Positions 39,833-48,903 of a stretch of 64,000 nucleotides of DNA are shown piece after piece. Each line of letters opens with the position of its first letter. Positions within the stretch are counted from its first letter, which is position 1. The notes under the pieces were generated by a model, which saw nothing but the letters and a program-made list of their open reading frames with translations, was not told where the DNA came from and made no database searches. Made by a program: the position numbers and the translations under genes. This DNA is from CAZFBR01 sp035353495 [NCBI: uncultured bacterium]. Its GTDB lineage: Bacteria; DAOPZR01. Where the stretch lies: positions 33,977 through 97,976 of the forward strand of contig CAZFBR010000001.1 of assembly GCA_964517215.1 (NCBI GenBank), read 5' to 3'.

Positions 39833-41044
39833 GTGTATTTCGCCTGGCTGGTCGGTTCCCGGCACCTGCGCACGCGGCGCGAGGGTTCGCTGGCGTCGCT
39901 GATCGCGCTGATTGCCATGCTGGGGGTGTGTGTCGGGGTGGCGGCGCTGATCATCGTCATTTCGGTGATGAACGGGTTCGAGCGCGATCTGGCGCAGAAA
40001 ATCCTCGGCACCAATGCGCACATCCGCATTGTCAGCGCCGGCGGCAGCGGCATTACCGACACCATGGCGGTCTGTGCGGCGGTGGAACGGGTGCCCGGCG
40101 TGCTGGCCGCCGCCCCGGTCGCAGACGGCGAAGTGCTGCTGCGCGCCAACGGGCGGGTGCAGGGCGCCAAGCTGCGCGGCATCGCGCCGGCGCAGGAAAC
40201 GCGGGTGACGGATATCGGGCGGTATCTCACCCGCGGCACGCTTGAGTTTCCGCGCGAGAACGGCATCATCCTCGGCGAGGAACTGGCCCAGTTCCTCGGG
40301 GTCACGCTGGGCGACCGGATCTCGGTGGTCTCGCCGGAAATGATGCTGACCCCGGTCGGCATGGCCCCGCGCATGGCGGGCGTCGAGGTGACCGGCCTGT
40401 TCCGTTCGGGGATGTACGAATACGACTGCGTCATGGCCTATGCCCCGCTGCCGCTGGCGGCGCGGCTGCTCACGCCCGACGGGCGGGCCACTGCCATTGA
40501 GGTCAAGACGGTGGATCCGATGCTGGCCCAGCAGATTGCGCGGGCGGTGGGCGCCGCGCTCAATCACCGGCTGCTGGCCAAAAGCTGGCAGCAGATCAAT
40601 CATTCGCTGTTTGCCGCCATCCGCCTGGAAAAGGTGACGATGTTCGTCATTCTTACGCTGATTGTCTTTGTGGCGGCGTTCAACGTCGCGGGCTCGCTGA
40701 TCATGATGGTCATCGAGAAGACCGCGGACGTCGGGGTGATGCGCGCGTTCGGGGTTTCCCGCCGCACCGTGCTGCTGATCTTCCTCGGCGAGGGGATGAT
40801 GATCGGGGCGGGCGGCACGCTGCTGGGCGGACTGATCGGCGCGGGGGTCTGCTGGTTCCTGGTGCAGTTCGGTTTGCCCCTGCCCAGCGACGTCTATTAC
40901 ATCGACCAGCTGCCGGTGGATATGCAGCTGCTTGACGTGAGCATTGTCGTTGCCGGGACGCTGCTGCTGACCCTGCTGGCGGCGATCTATCCCGCGTGGC
41001 GCGCGGCCCGGCTCGATCCGGTCGCGGCCATCCGGCTGGACTGA
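39833..41044 (+). CDS. lolC: Lipoprotein-release ABC transporter permease (LolC/LolE/LolF type)
   Basis: 403 residues. One helix near residues 22-47 (L-I-A-L-I-A-M-L-G-V-C-V-G-V-A-A-L-I) leads to a large periplasmic domain. Three helices at about 272-300, 318-345 and 363-385 follow, the MacB/FtsX layout. The start F-A-W-L-V-G-S-R-H-L-R and E-K-T-A-D-V-G-V-M-R-A-F-G match LolC/E. The family extracts outer-membrane lipoproteins from the inner membrane and hands them to LolA. Only one permease gene is present, as in many bacteria outside the enteric group. GTG start, three bases after the lysS stop. Points to an outer membrane. Confidence 0.9.
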   Translation: MYFAWLVGSRHLRTRREGSLASLIALIAMLGVCVGVAALIIVISVMNGFERDLAQKILGTNAHIRIVSAGGSGITDTMAVCAAVERVPGVLAAAPVADGEVLLRANGRVQGAKLRGIAPAQETRVTDIGRYLTRGTLEFPRENGIILGEELAQFLGVTLGDRISVVSPEMMLTPVGMAPRMAGVEVTGLFRSGMYEYDCVMAYAPLPLAARLLTPDGRATAIEVKTVDPMLAQQIARAVGAALNHRLLAKSWQQINHSLFAAIRLEKVTMFVILTLIVFVAAFNVAGSLIMMVIEKTADVGVMRAFGVSRRTVLLIFLGEGMMIGAGGTLLGGLIGAGVCWFLVQFGLPLPSDVYYIDQLPVDMQLLDVSIVVAGTLLLTLLAAIYPAWRAARLDPVAAIRLD

Positions 41045-41045
41045 C

Positions 41046-41858
41046 ATGAGCGCCGCCGGCTCCGCGCCGCTGCTGACTGCCGTCGGCCTGGCCATGACCT
41101 ACCGGCGCAAGCATACGGATATTCCCGTGCTGCACGGTGTCAATCTGGCGCTGCATGCCGGCGAGGAACTGCTTATCGTCGGGGCGAGCGGCACCGGCAA
41201 AACGACGCTGCTCAACCTGCTGTCGGGTCTGGAGCGCCCGACGGCCGGTACGGTCAGCTATCGCGGTCAGGTGCTGGCGACGCTGAGCGACCGGGAACGG
41301 TCGCGGCTGCGGGCGGAGCAACTGGGGTTTGTTTTCCAGCTGCATCACTTGCTGGGTGAATTCAGCGCCCTGGAGAATGTCATGCTCCCCGCGCTGGCGG
41401 CGGGGATGACCCGCGCCGCGGCGCGGGCACGCGCGGCTGAACTGCTGGACCGGGTCGGGCTGAGCCGGCGCGGCGAGCATTTTCCCGCACAGCTGTCGGG
41501 CGGCGAATCGCAGCGGGTGGCGGTGGCGCGGGCGCTGGTGAACCGCCCGGCGCTGGTCATGGCCGACGAACCGACCGGCAACCTGGACTGGGCGAGCGGC
41601 CATCAGGTTATCGACCTGCTGCGCGAGCTGGTGCGGGAGCGGCAGGGCGCCTTCCTGCTGGTTTCGCATGATGACCGGTTGTGCCGCGAGCTGCCGGTGC
41701 GCCGGCTGGCGGCAGGGATTCTGCAGCCGCCGGCGGAATCGCCGGCGGGAACAGGCGCGGGGCCGGTTGCGGGGTGCGGCGGCGGCCCTGACGTGCAGGC
41801 GGCCGCGGGGTCAGCGTGCGGCGGCGGGGCGACTGACGGGGGAAAGGGAACGGCATGA
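41046..41858 (+). CDS. lolD: Lipoprotein-release ABC transporter ATPase (LolD type) with Gly/Ala-rich tail
   Basis: 270 residues. Walker A G-A-S-G-T-G-K-T-T, Q loop Q-L-H-H-L-L-G-E-F, signature L-S-G-G-E-S-Q-R-V-A-V-A-R-A-L, Walker B V-M-A-D-E-P-T-G-N-L-D and the switch His in V-S-H-D complete a LolD-like ATPase by about residue 225. The last about 45 residues are low-complexity, rich in Gly, Ala and Pro (G-A-G-P-V-A-G-C-G-G-G), and absent from usual LolD proteins. The tail may be a neutral read-on. It starts two bases after the permease gene and overlaps mcsA by four. Confidence 0.9.
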   Translation: MSAAGSAPLLTAVGLAMTYRRKHTDIPVLHGVNLALHAGEELLIVGASGTGKTTLLNLLSGLERPTAGTVSYRGQVLATLSDRERSRLRAEQLGFVFQLHHLLGEFSALENVMLPALAAGMTRAAARARAAELLDRVGLSRRGEHFPAQLSGGESQRVAVARALVNRPALVMADEPTGNLDWASGHQVIDLLRELVRERQGAFLLVSHDDRLCRELPVRRLAAGILQPPAESPAGTGAGPVAGCGGGPDVQAAAGSACGGGATDGGKGTA

Positions 41859-42373
41859 GCGAAAAAAACTGCGAACACTGCCACGAGCGGCCGGCCACGA
41901 TCCGCATCGTCCAGCAGCTCGGCGACAAGGTGACCAAGCACAGCTTTTGCGAGACCTGTGCCGAAAAGCTGGGGATCACCGGTGACGGCATGAATTTTTC
42001 CCTCGCCAACCTGCTGACGGCGTTTGCCAATCTCGACAGCGTGACCGAGGCGGCGGCGGAACCGGAAACGGCATGCGCCTGCGGCCTGACCTTTCCCGAA
42101 TTCCGCGAGAGCGGCCGGCTCGGTTGCGCGCAGTGCTACACCACCTTCGCGCCGCGGCTGGCCCAGCTGCTGCGCACCATCCACGGCAGCACCGAGCATC
42201 GCGGCAAGTGTCCGCGGCGGCGGGCGGCGGCGGTCTCGCGCAATCGCGAGCGGCTGCGCCTGCAGGCGGATCTGCGCGACGCGGTGCGGCGCGAGGATTA
42301 CGAAACCGCGGCGCGGCTGCGCGACACCATCCGCGGACTGGCGCCGGATGAAGCCCCGGAGGAACGCGCATGA
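41855..42373 (+). CDS. mcsA: McsA-like zinc protein with UVR motif
   Basis: 172 residues. Cys pairs C-E-H-C, C-E-T-C, C-A-C-G and C-A-Q-C are arranged as two zinc-binding modules, followed by a UVR motif at about 130-165 (L-R-D-A-V-R-R-E-D-Y-E-T-A-A-R-L-R-D). This is the layout of McsA, which in Bacillus activates the arginine kinase McsB. It overlaps lolD (ATGA) at its start and mcsB (ATGA) at its end. No CtsR repressor gene precedes it, unlike in Firmicutes. Confidence 0.9.
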   Translation: MSEKNCEHCHERPATIRIVQQLGDKVTKHSFCETCAEKLGITGDGMNFSLANLLTAFANLDSVTEAAAEPETACACGLTFPEFRESGRLGCAQCYTTFAPRLAQLLRTIHGSTEHRGKCPRRRAAAVSRNRERLRLQADLRDAVRREDYETAARLRDTIRGLAPDEAPEERA

Positions 42374-43413
42374 TCGAGCAACTGATGCGCGGCAGCGGGG
42401 AGTGGCTGGCCGCGCAGGGTCCGGAATCGGACATTGTGCTCACCAGCCGGGTGCGGCTGGCGCGCAACCTGGCGGACCAGCCGTTTGCCAGCCGGGCCGA
42501 CGAGGCCACCGCGCAAGCCACCCGCGAGCACATCCTCGCGGCGGCGCGCGACACCACCCAGCTGGCGGGCGCCCTGTATTTCGATCTGCCGCACACCCCG
42601 GAGAGCGAACAGCAGCTGCTGGTCGAGCGCCACCTGATCAGTCACAACCTGCTGACCGCGACCGCGGGCGGCGCGCTGGTCAAGCCGGGCGAAGCGGCGT
42701 CGGTGATGATCAACGAGGAGGACCACCTGCGGATCACCGCGTTTGCCTCGGGCCTGCAGCTGGCGCGCACCCTTGAGGCGGTCAATGAGATCGATGATGC
42801 GCTCGACCAGCGGCTCACCTTTGCCTTCCGCGACGACTGGGGCTACCTGACCGCCTGCCCGACCAATGTCGGGACGGGCCTGCGTGCGTCGGTGCTGGTG
42901 CATCTGCCCGGGCTGATCCTCTCCAAGCGGATCAACACGGCGATCAAGGGGATTTCGCATCTCGGCCTGACCGTGCGCGGCTACTATGGCGAGGGGACGG
43001 ACAGCATCGGCGACTTCTTCCAGATTTCCAACCAGGTGACGATGGGCAACAGCGAAAGCGACCTCATTGCCACCATCACCGAAGTCACCCAGCGCATCAT
43101 CAAGAACGAGCTGACGGCGCGCCGGCAGCTGTATGTGCGCCAGCGGCTGAAATTGGAAAACCGCGTCTGGCGCGCGCTCGGGCAGCTGCGCAGCGCGCGG
43201 CTGCTTCCCGCGGAGGAGGCGATGGAGCTGCTGTCGGCGCTGCGGCTGGGGATCAGCATGGGGATTATTCCGGACATCGACGTGCACCTGCTGAATGAGG
43301 TGTTCCTGCTCATTCAGCCGGCGCATGTGCAGTATTACGGCGGCAGCGAGGCCAGCGGCGAGCAGCAGGCCTGGCTGCGGGCCAGGCTGGTGCGCGAGAA
43401 ACTGGCCGGCTGA
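42370..43413 (+). CDS. mcsB: Protein arginine kinase McsB
   Basis: 347 residues of the phosphagen-kinase superfamily. Visible motifs: S-R-V-R-L-A-R-N near 27-34, the catalytic N-E-E-D-H-L-R-I, D-D-W-G-Y-L-T-A-C-P-T-N-V-G-T-G-L-R and the late G-N-S-E-S-D-L region. McsB phosphorylates arginines on damaged proteins, marking them for ClpC-ClpP in Gram-positives. The order mcsA-mcsB-clpC argues for the same role here. Starts in the mcsA stop; clpC follows after 21 bases. Confidence 0.93.
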   Translation: MIEQLMRGSGEWLAAQGPESDIVLTSRVRLARNLADQPFASRADEATAQATREHILAAARDTTQLAGALYFDLPHTPESEQQLLVERHLISHNLLTATAGGALVKPGEAASVMINEEDHLRITAFASGLQLARTLEAVNEIDDALDQRLTFAFRDDWGYLTACPTNVGTGLRASVLVHLPGLILSKRINTAIKGISHLGLTVRGYYGEGTDSIGDFFQISNQVTMGNSESDLIATITEVTQRIIKNELTARRQLYVRQRLKLENRVWRALGQLRSARLLPAEEAMELLSALRLGISMGIIPDIDVHLLNEVFLLIQPAHVQYYGGSEASGEQQAWLRARLVREKLAG

Positions 43414-43434
43414 CGCCGGCCTGCGGAGAGGATT

Positions 43435-45942
43435 ATGGCGGATTTTCACTATCAGGGGTTTACCCCGCGGGCGAAAAAGCTGGTGCATATCGCCCAGAAC
43501 CTCGGCATCACGCTGGGGGTGCGGCGGATGGGCGACGAGTTTCTGCTCTTTGCCATCCTGAAGATGGGCGAGGGCCTGGCGTTTGATGCGCTGCGCCAGC
43601 TGGAGGTCGAGCCCGGGCAGCTGACCCGCGAACTGGAGCAGTTCATCCGCGAGAAATACCAGACCGAGGCGAACCTGCTGGAAACGCCCGATTTCGGGCC
43701 GACCGCGGCGCGGCGGCTGCAGTCCTGCGCGCAACTGGCGGTCGGACTCGGCCAGGATTATGTCGGGACCGAGCATATTCTGCTGGTGCTGCTCAAGGGC
43801 GGGGGGACGCATACCGCGCAGCTGCTGGCCAAATACGGCATTGACTTCGAGAAGGCGCGGGCGGTGATTTTCCGTTTTCTGGGCGCGGCGGGCAAGTCCG
43901 CGCCGGACGAGCGGGCGGAAGCGGAGGCGGAGGACGAGGAGGAGGAGGACAAGCCGCGGGCCCACGGCCCGGCGGGGCTGCCCCCCGGCGCGCGCAAATC
44001 GCTGGTGGCGCAGTTTTCACGCGACCTGACCAAGCTGGCGGAGGACGGCAAGCTCGACCCGGTGATCGGGCGCGAGAAGGAAATTGCGCGGCTGGAGCAG
44101 ATTCTGTCGCGGCGGACCAAGAACAACCCGGTGCTGATCGGTGATCCGGGGGTGGGCAAGACGGCGATTGTCGAGGGGCTGGCGCAGCGCATTGTGGCGG
44201 AACAGGTGCCGCAGGGCCTGCGCGGCAAGCGGCTGCTGACGCTCGACCTGGCGGGGATCGTGGCGGGGACCAAGTACCGCGGGCAGTTCGAGCAGCGGCT
44301 GAAGTCCATTCTCGCCGAGCTGATTGCCAAGCGTGACGCGATCGTTTTCCTCGACGAACTGCACACCATCATCGGCGCCGGTTCGGCTGAAGGCTCGATG
44401 GATGCGGCCAACCTGCTCAAGCCCGCGCTGGCGCGCGGCGAACTGCAGTGCATCGGCGCCACCACCCTGGATGAATACAAGAAGTACATCGAGAAGGATG
44501 CCGCGCTTGAGCGCCGGTTTCAGCCGGTGAATGTGCCGGAACCGACGGTTGAGGAGACGGTCGCCATCCTGCGCGGGCTGCGCCCGCGCTACGAGGAGCA
44601 TCATCGCGTGGCGGTGGCTGACGACGCGCTGGTGGCGGCGGCGCGCCTGTCGAAGCGCTACCTCAGCGACCGTTTTCTGCCCGACAAGGCGGTGGACCTG
44701 ATGGATGAGTCCTGCGCGCGGCTGCAGCTGGCGACGCGCACCGGGCCGGACGAGCGGGAGCAGCTGGCTGCGCGACTTACGGAGATCGAAGGCGAAAAGC
44801 GGAAGGCCATCAACGAGCAGGATTACGAGCGGGCGGCGGAGCTGCGGGACGAAGAAAAGGTCGTGCAGCAGCGGCTGGTTGAGCTGGGCGACACTCCGCC
44901 GGCTGGCGACCGGCCGACGGTAACGGCCACCGATATTGCCCGGCTGATCGCGCAGTGGACGGGCATCCCGGTGGACAGCATCACCGAGGCGGAGGGTTCG
45001 AAGCTGCTGCGCATCGAGGACGAATTGCGCAAGCGCGTGATCGGCCAGGAGGAGGCGATCAGCGCGGTGGCCAAAGCCATCCGCCGGGCGCGGACCGGGC
45101 TCAAGGACCCCGCCAAGCCCGCGGGGACGTTCCTGTTCCTCGGCCCGACGGGCGTGGGCAAGACCGAGCTGGCGCGCGCCCTGGCGCTGTTCCTCTTCGG
45201 CGAGGAAGAGGCGCTGATCCGCATCGACATGAGCGAGTTTGTGGAGAAATTCGCCGTCTCGCGGCTGACCGGGGCGCCCCCGGGCTATGTCGGTTACGAG
45301 GAGGGGGGGCAGCTCACCGAGGCGGTGCGCCGCCGGCCGTTCGCGGTGGTGCTGCTGGATGAGATCGAAAAGGCGCATCCCGATGTGTTCAACATCCTGC
45401 TGCAGGTGCTTGACGACGGCCAGCTGTCGGACAATCTCGGCCACACGGTTGATTTCAAGAACGCCGTGGTCATCATGACCTCAAACGTGGGCGGGCGGGA
45501 CATCGCCAAGGGCGGGGGCGGGGTCGGGTTTATCGGCGACAGCGACGCCGCGTCGTTCGCCCGCCTGAAGGAGAGCGCCCTGTCGGAACTGAAGAAGACC
45601 TTCAACCCGGAGTTTCTCAACCGGCTTGACGAGATCATTGTCTTCCATCCGCTTGACCACCGGCATCTGCGCGCCATCCTCGACATCATGCTGCATGACC
45701 TTGAGGAGCGGCTGACTGCGCAGGAGCTGCGGCTGGAACTGACTGACGCGGCCAAGGAACTGCTGGTTACCAAGGGTGACGACCGCAAGTACGGGGCGCG
45801 GCCGCTGCTGCGCGTGCTGCGCCGCGAGATCGAGGAACCGCTGTCGCTCAAGCTGCTGGAGGGGAGCTTTGTAGCCGGTGATGTTATCATCGGCGATGCC
45901 GGCGACAATGCCCTGATCTTCAGCACGAAGCCCTCCGCCTGA
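43435..45942 (+). CDS. clpC: ATP-dependent Clp protease ATP-binding subunit ClpC
   Basis: 835 residues. Two Clp-N repeats (about 1-145) are followed by an acidic linker ([11 protein letters not shown]) and AAA1 with Walker [10 protein letters not shown] short middle domain with a UVR motif ([10 protein letters not shown]) is the hallmark of ClpC over ClpA/B. AAA2 has Walker A G-P-T-G-V-G-K-T and a D2-small domain at the end. The hexamer unfolds substrates for ClpP; no clpP gene is in the window. Ribosome binding site GGAGAGGA. Its partners McsA and McsB are directly upstream. Confidence 0.96.
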   Translation: MADFHYQGFTPRAKKLVHIAQNLGITLGVRRMGDEFLLFAILKMGEGLAFDALRQLEVEPGQLTRELEQFIREKYQTEANLLETPDFGPTAARRLQSCAQLAVGLGQDYVGTEHILLVLLKGGGTHTAQLLAKYGIDFEKARAVIFRFLGAAGKSAPDERAEAEAEDEEEEDKPRAHGPAGLPPGARKSLVAQFSRDLTKLAEDGKLDPVIGREKEIARLEQILSRRTKNNPVLIGDPGVGKTAIVEGLAQRIVAEQVPQGLRGKRLLTLDLAGIVAGTKYRGQFEQRLKSILAELIAKRDAIVFLDELHTIIGAGSAEGSMDAANLLKPALARGELQCIGATTLDEYKKYIEKDAALERRFQPVNVPEPTVEETVAILRGLRPRYEEHHRVAVADDALVAAARLSKRYLSDRFLPDKAVDLMDESCARLQLATRTGPDEREQLAARLTEIEGEKRKAINEQDYERAAELRDEEKVVQQRLVELGDTPPAGDRPTVTATDIARLIAQWTGIPVDSITEAEGSKLLRIEDELRKRVIGQEEAISAVAKAIRRARTGLKDPAKPAGTFLFLGPTGVGKTELARALALFLFGEEEALIRIDMSEFVEKFAVSRLTGAPPGYVGYEEGGQLTEAVRRRPFAVVLLDEIEKAHPDVFNILLQVLDDGQLSDNLGHTVDFKNAVVIMTSNVGGRDIAKGGGGVGFIGDSDAASFARLKESALSELKKTFNPEFLNRLDEIIVFHPLDHRHLRAILDIMLHDLEERLTAQELRLELTDAAKELLVTKGDDRKYGARPLLRVLRREIEEPLSLKLLEGSFVAGDVIIGDAGDNALIFSTKPSA

Positions 45943-45956
45943 CCGGGCCCAACGGC

Positions 45957-47348
45957 ATGCTGGCGCGCGCCCGACGGATGCTGGCCATTGCGGCGGCCAA
46001 ACTGGCTTATCATGCCGCCCGGGCCACCGGTCGCGGCGGCGGGACGGCCTTTCCCGGCCTGGTGGCGCAGGCCCTGTGTCCCGGCCTGCTGGCCGCGCTG
46101 ACCGGCGGACTGCCGCGCGGCTCGCTGGTGGTCACCGGCACCAACGGCAAGACGACCACCACGCGCATGCTGTCGGATTCCCTGACGCTGGCGGGTTGGT
46201 CGGTGGCGCACAACCGGCACGGCTCGAACCTGCTGCGCGGGGTCACCGCGGCGGCGGCGCTGCAGAGCACCGCCGCCGGGGTGCTGCCCGCCACCGTCGG
46301 GTTGTGGGAAACCGACGAGGCGGCCTTTCCCGCCATCGTCGCCGCGGTGCAGCCGCGGGTGATTGTCATCACCAACCTGTTTCGCGACCAGCTCGACCGC
46401 TACGGCGAGACGGAACAGATCCGCAGCCGCTGGGTCAGCGTGCTGCCGGCGCTGCCGCGCGCAACCCTGGTGCTCAATGCCGACGACCCGTCGGTGGCCA
46501 CGCTGGGGGCGGCGCATCCGGGGCCGGTGGTCTATTTCGGGATCAGCGACGACAGCTGCCGCCAGGCGGGCGACGCCCATGCCAGCGACGTGCGCACCTG
46601 CCGGCGCTGCAACGGGACGCTGACCTACCGCCAGCATTTTCTCAGCCATCTGGGCGATTGGTCCTGTCCCGCCTGCGGCGATCGCCGTCCGGCGCTGACG
46701 TTCAGCGCCAGCGCCATCGCCCCGACGCTGCGCGACTGCTCGTTTCGCCTGACCACGCCGGCGGGAACGCAGCAGATCCGGCTGCCGCTGGCCGGCACGT
46801 ACAATGTCTACAACGCGCTGGCGGCAATTGCCGCCGCGAGCGCCCTGGCGCTGGACGCTGCCGGGGCCGTGGCGGCGCTGGCGAAATTCCAGCCCGCCTT
46901 CGGCCGCTTTGAACGGCTCGCGGTGGCCGGTCGCGAACTGTGCCTGTTTCTGGTGAAAAATCCGACCGGCGCCAATGCCGTCCTGCAGACGCTGGCTGCG
47001 GCGAACGAGCGGCAGCTCCCGGTGCTGGTCGCCATTAACGACCTGACTGCCGACGGGCATGATGTTTCCTGGCTGTGGGATGCCGATTTCGAGCTGCTGG
47101 CCGGTTGCGCGTCACCGGTGGCGACGGCGGGCATTCGCGGCGCGGATATGGCGGTGCGGCTGAAATACGCGGGCCTGCCGGCGCCGGCGGTGATGCCGGG
47201 CGATGACAGCGGCGAAGCGCTGTATGCCTGGCTGCAGACCATTCCCGCGGGCGCGACGGCGTACTGCCTTGCCACCTACACCGCCATGCTGGCCATCCAG
47301 AAGATGCTCGCCGCGCGCGGCTGCAAGGCGCCGTACTGGAAGGAATGA
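45957..47348 (+). CDS. murT: MurT-like Mur ligase subunit (lipid II isoglutaminyl synthase)
   Basis: 463 residues. The central Mur ligase domain starts with P-loop T-G-T-N-G-K-T-T-T-T at about 62-71 and has F-R-D-Q-L-D-R-Y-G-E and N-A-D-D-P. A four-Cys zinc ribbon (C-R-R-C ... C-P-A-C-G) lies inside the central domain and sets MurT apart from MurE or MurF. The C-terminal MurT domain (DUF1727) contains L-V-K-N-P-T-G-A-N and Y-A-G-L. With GatD it amidates the D-Glu of lipid II to D-isoglutamine. Best known in Firmicutes and actinobacteria. Start 14 bases after clpC; overlaps gatD (ATGA). Confidence 0.92.
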   Translation: MLARARRMLAIAAAKLAYHAARATGRGGGTAFPGLVAQALCPGLLAALTGGLPRGSLVVTGTNGKTTTTRMLSDSLTLAGWSVAHNRHGSNLLRGVTAAAALQSTAAGVLPATVGLWETDEAAFPAIVAAVQPRVIVITNLFRDQLDRYGETEQIRSRWVSVLPALPRATLVLNADDPSVATLGAAHPGPVVYFGISDDSCRQAGDAHASDVRTCRRCNGTLTYRQHFLSHLGDWSCPACGDRRPALTFSASAIAPTLRDCSFRLTTPAGTQQIRLPLAGTYNVYNALAAIAAASALALDAAGAVAALAKFQPAFGRFERLAVAGRELCLFLVKNPTGANAVLQTLAAANERQLPVLVAINDLTADGHDVSWLWDADFELLAGCASPVATAGIRGADMAVRLKYAGLPAPAVMPGDDSGEALYAWLQTIPAGATAYCLATYTAMLAIQKMLAARGCKAPYWKE

Positions 47349-48133
47349 CCATGCCCGGCATCCGTCTCGCTTTTCTCTACCCGGATCTGATGAACATTTA
47401 CGGTGACCGGGGCAATGTCATTGCGCTGACGCAGCGCTGCCGCTGGCGCGGGCTGGAAATCGCGGTCAGCGAGCTCGGGCTGGCATGCGCGCCGGATCCG
47501 GATGATTTCGACCTGTATTTTTTCGGCGGCGGACAGGACCGGGAGCAGCTGACGGTGGCGGAAGACCTGTTGCGGTACAAGGCGGCGGCACTGCGCGCGG
47601 CGGCGGCCAGCGGCGCCGCCGTGCTGGCGATCTGCGGCGGCTATCAGCTGCTGGCGAACTACTACCAGCCGTTCAATGCCCGGCGGCTCGACGGGGTCGG
47701 CCTGTTCGACGCCTGGACTGAGGCCTCGGCCACCCGGATGATCGGCAATGTCGCCATTGAGCTTGATGCCGCGCTGGCGGCGGAAGCGGGGCAGGTGCGC
47801 TCCACGGTGGTGGGGTTCGAAAACCACAGCGGAAAAACCCGTCTGGGACCCGGCTGCCGGCCGCTCGGCAGGGTGATGCGCGGGTTCGGCAACAATGGCG
47901 AAGACGGGTGCGAAGGGGCGATCCAGGGGCATGCCATCGGCTGCTATCTGCATGGCTCCCTGCTGCCCAAAAACCCGCATCTCGCCGACCTGCTCATCCG
48001 CTGGGCGCTGGAACACCGCTATGGCGCGTCCGCGCCGGCACTGGCGCCGCTTGCTGACGCGCTGGAATGGCAGGCGCATGCGGCTGCGTTGTGCCGGAAG
48101 AAAAGTGCGTTTTCCCGCCGGGAAGGTGCATAA
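47345..48133 (+). CDS. gatD: GatD-like glutamine amidotransferase (lipid II isoglutaminyl synthase)
   Basis: 262 residues, a class I glutamine amidotransferase of the CobB/CobQ kind. The nucleophile Cys97 is in A-I-C-G-G-Y-Q, and the catalytic His lies in I-G-C-Y-L-H-G-S-L-L-P-K-N-P, which is typical of GatD. N-terminal L-Y-P-D-L-M-N-I-Y-G-D-R-G-N is the other family marker. It supplies ammonia to MurT. The ATG at 47345 overlaps the murT stop; an ATG two codons later is also possible. Last gene of the lysS run. Confidence 0.92.
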   Translation: MTMPGIRLAFLYPDLMNIYGDRGNVIALTQRCRWRGLEIAVSELGLACAPDPDDFDLYFFGGGQDREQLTVAEDLLRYKAAALRAAAASGAAVLAICGGYQLLANYYQPFNARRLDGVGLFDAWTEASATRMIGNVAIELDAALAAEAGQVRSTVVGFENHSGKTRLGPGCRPLGRVMRGFGNNGEDGCEGAIQGHAIGCYLHGSLLPKNPHLADLLIRWALEHRYGASAPALAPLADALEWQAHAAALCRKKSAFSRREGA

Positions 48134-48217
48134 TCGCGGGGTAACGGGTGGTGCGTTACTGCGTGCGAACAGCACCCGCATGATCGGCAGCAATCTGTTC
48201 CCGCCGCAGTGTGCATG

Positions 48218-48253
48218 AAAAAATGCGGGCGTCGCCGTGATGGCGACACCCGC
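48218..48253 (-). terminator. Rho-independent terminator for the small heat-shock gene
   Basis: A 12-bp stem with one mismatch (48225-48236 with 48242-48253), 5-base loop; on the minus strand it is followed by six T (A-tract at 48218-48223). It lies in the gap between convergent gatD and the small heat-shock gene. Confidence 0.75.
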
Positions 48254-48264
48254 ACGGGGCTGCG

Positions 48265-48696
48265 TCAGCTGATCTTGATCTGCCGCGGTTTGGTTTCCTC
48301 GCGTTTGGCCATGGTCAGGGTCAGGACCCCGTCTTTGTGTGACGCCTTGATGGACTCGTGATTGATGGTGTTGGGCAGCGTCAAAGAACGGGTGAAACTG
48401 CCATAGTCGCGCTCGACGCGATGCCACTGCAGATTTTTGTCCTCCTTGCTGATCTTCTTTTCGCCCTTGACCGTCAGGACTCCGTCATGCACCGTGACGT
48501 CAATGTCGCTTTGCTGCACCCCCGGAAGTTCAATCCGAACCAGAATCTCATTTTCCGTCTCCGCGATATCAAGCGGAGGGGAAAACAAGGCATTACCCTG
48601 CTGGGTTGGACGATTAAAAAAATCGTCAAAAATCTTGTTCACCTCATCCTGAACCCCCGATACTTCCGACCACGGCCGCCAACGCATGATAGCCAT
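48265..48696 (-). CDS. Small heat-shock protein (Hsp20/alpha-crystallin family)
   Basis: 143 residues. N-terminal arm M-A-I-M-R-W-R-P, then an alpha-crystallin domain (about 38-132) with P-P-L-D-I-A-E-T, the V-R-I-E-L-P-G-V stretch, the A-x-x-x-x-G-V-L motif (A-S-H-K-D-G-V-L-T-L) and a C-terminal R-Q-I-K-I-S tail whose I-x-I docks neighbouring subunits. An ATP-independent holdase. AGGAGG lies eight bases before the ATG at 48696. Followed by a good terminator, so a monocistronic unit. Fits beside the clpC operon functionally, but is transcribed separately. Confidence 0.93.
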   Translation of the reverse strand: MAIMRWRPWSEVSGVQDEVNKIFDDFFNRPTQQGNALFSPPLDIAETENEILVRIELPGVQQSDIDVTVHDGVLTVKGEKKISKEDKNLQWHRVERDYGSFTRSLTLPNTINHESIKASHKDGVLTLTMAKREETKPRQIKIS

Positions 48697-48705
48697 AACC
48701 ACCAC

Positions 48706-48903
48706 CTCCTGAAATTGATTTAGCGGTCATTATGACATGCCGCTGTTGTATGCCATAAAGCAAAGCGACAATCATGCCAATTGACAGTGAAGTTATATCA
48801 AATTAAAAATAAGATAGTTGTGGATTATTGAAAAATGTTAATCGATTTGCCAATATGGCACACATATGTTGCAATAGGTTTGGTCTGCCGTTATTGCAGA
48901 TAA
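48706..48903. other. AT-rich intergenic region between divergent-end genes
   Basis: About 200 bases, far more AT-rich than the surroundings. It must hold the small heat-shock promoter, but I cannot pick one with confidence, and no CIRCE element is visible. No coding sequence seen. Confidence 0.4.

Noticed and set aside
38294-41095. A very long minus-strand open frame opposite lysS and the Lol permease
   Set aside because: It is antisense to genes with complete family motifs; GC-rich codons with G or C in the third position suppress stops in the opposite frames, and the translation is repetitive and motif-free.
48781-48809. TTGACA-17-TAAAAA promoter-like match on the plus strand
   Set aside because: No plus-strand gene follows; AT-rich DNA produces such matches by chance.
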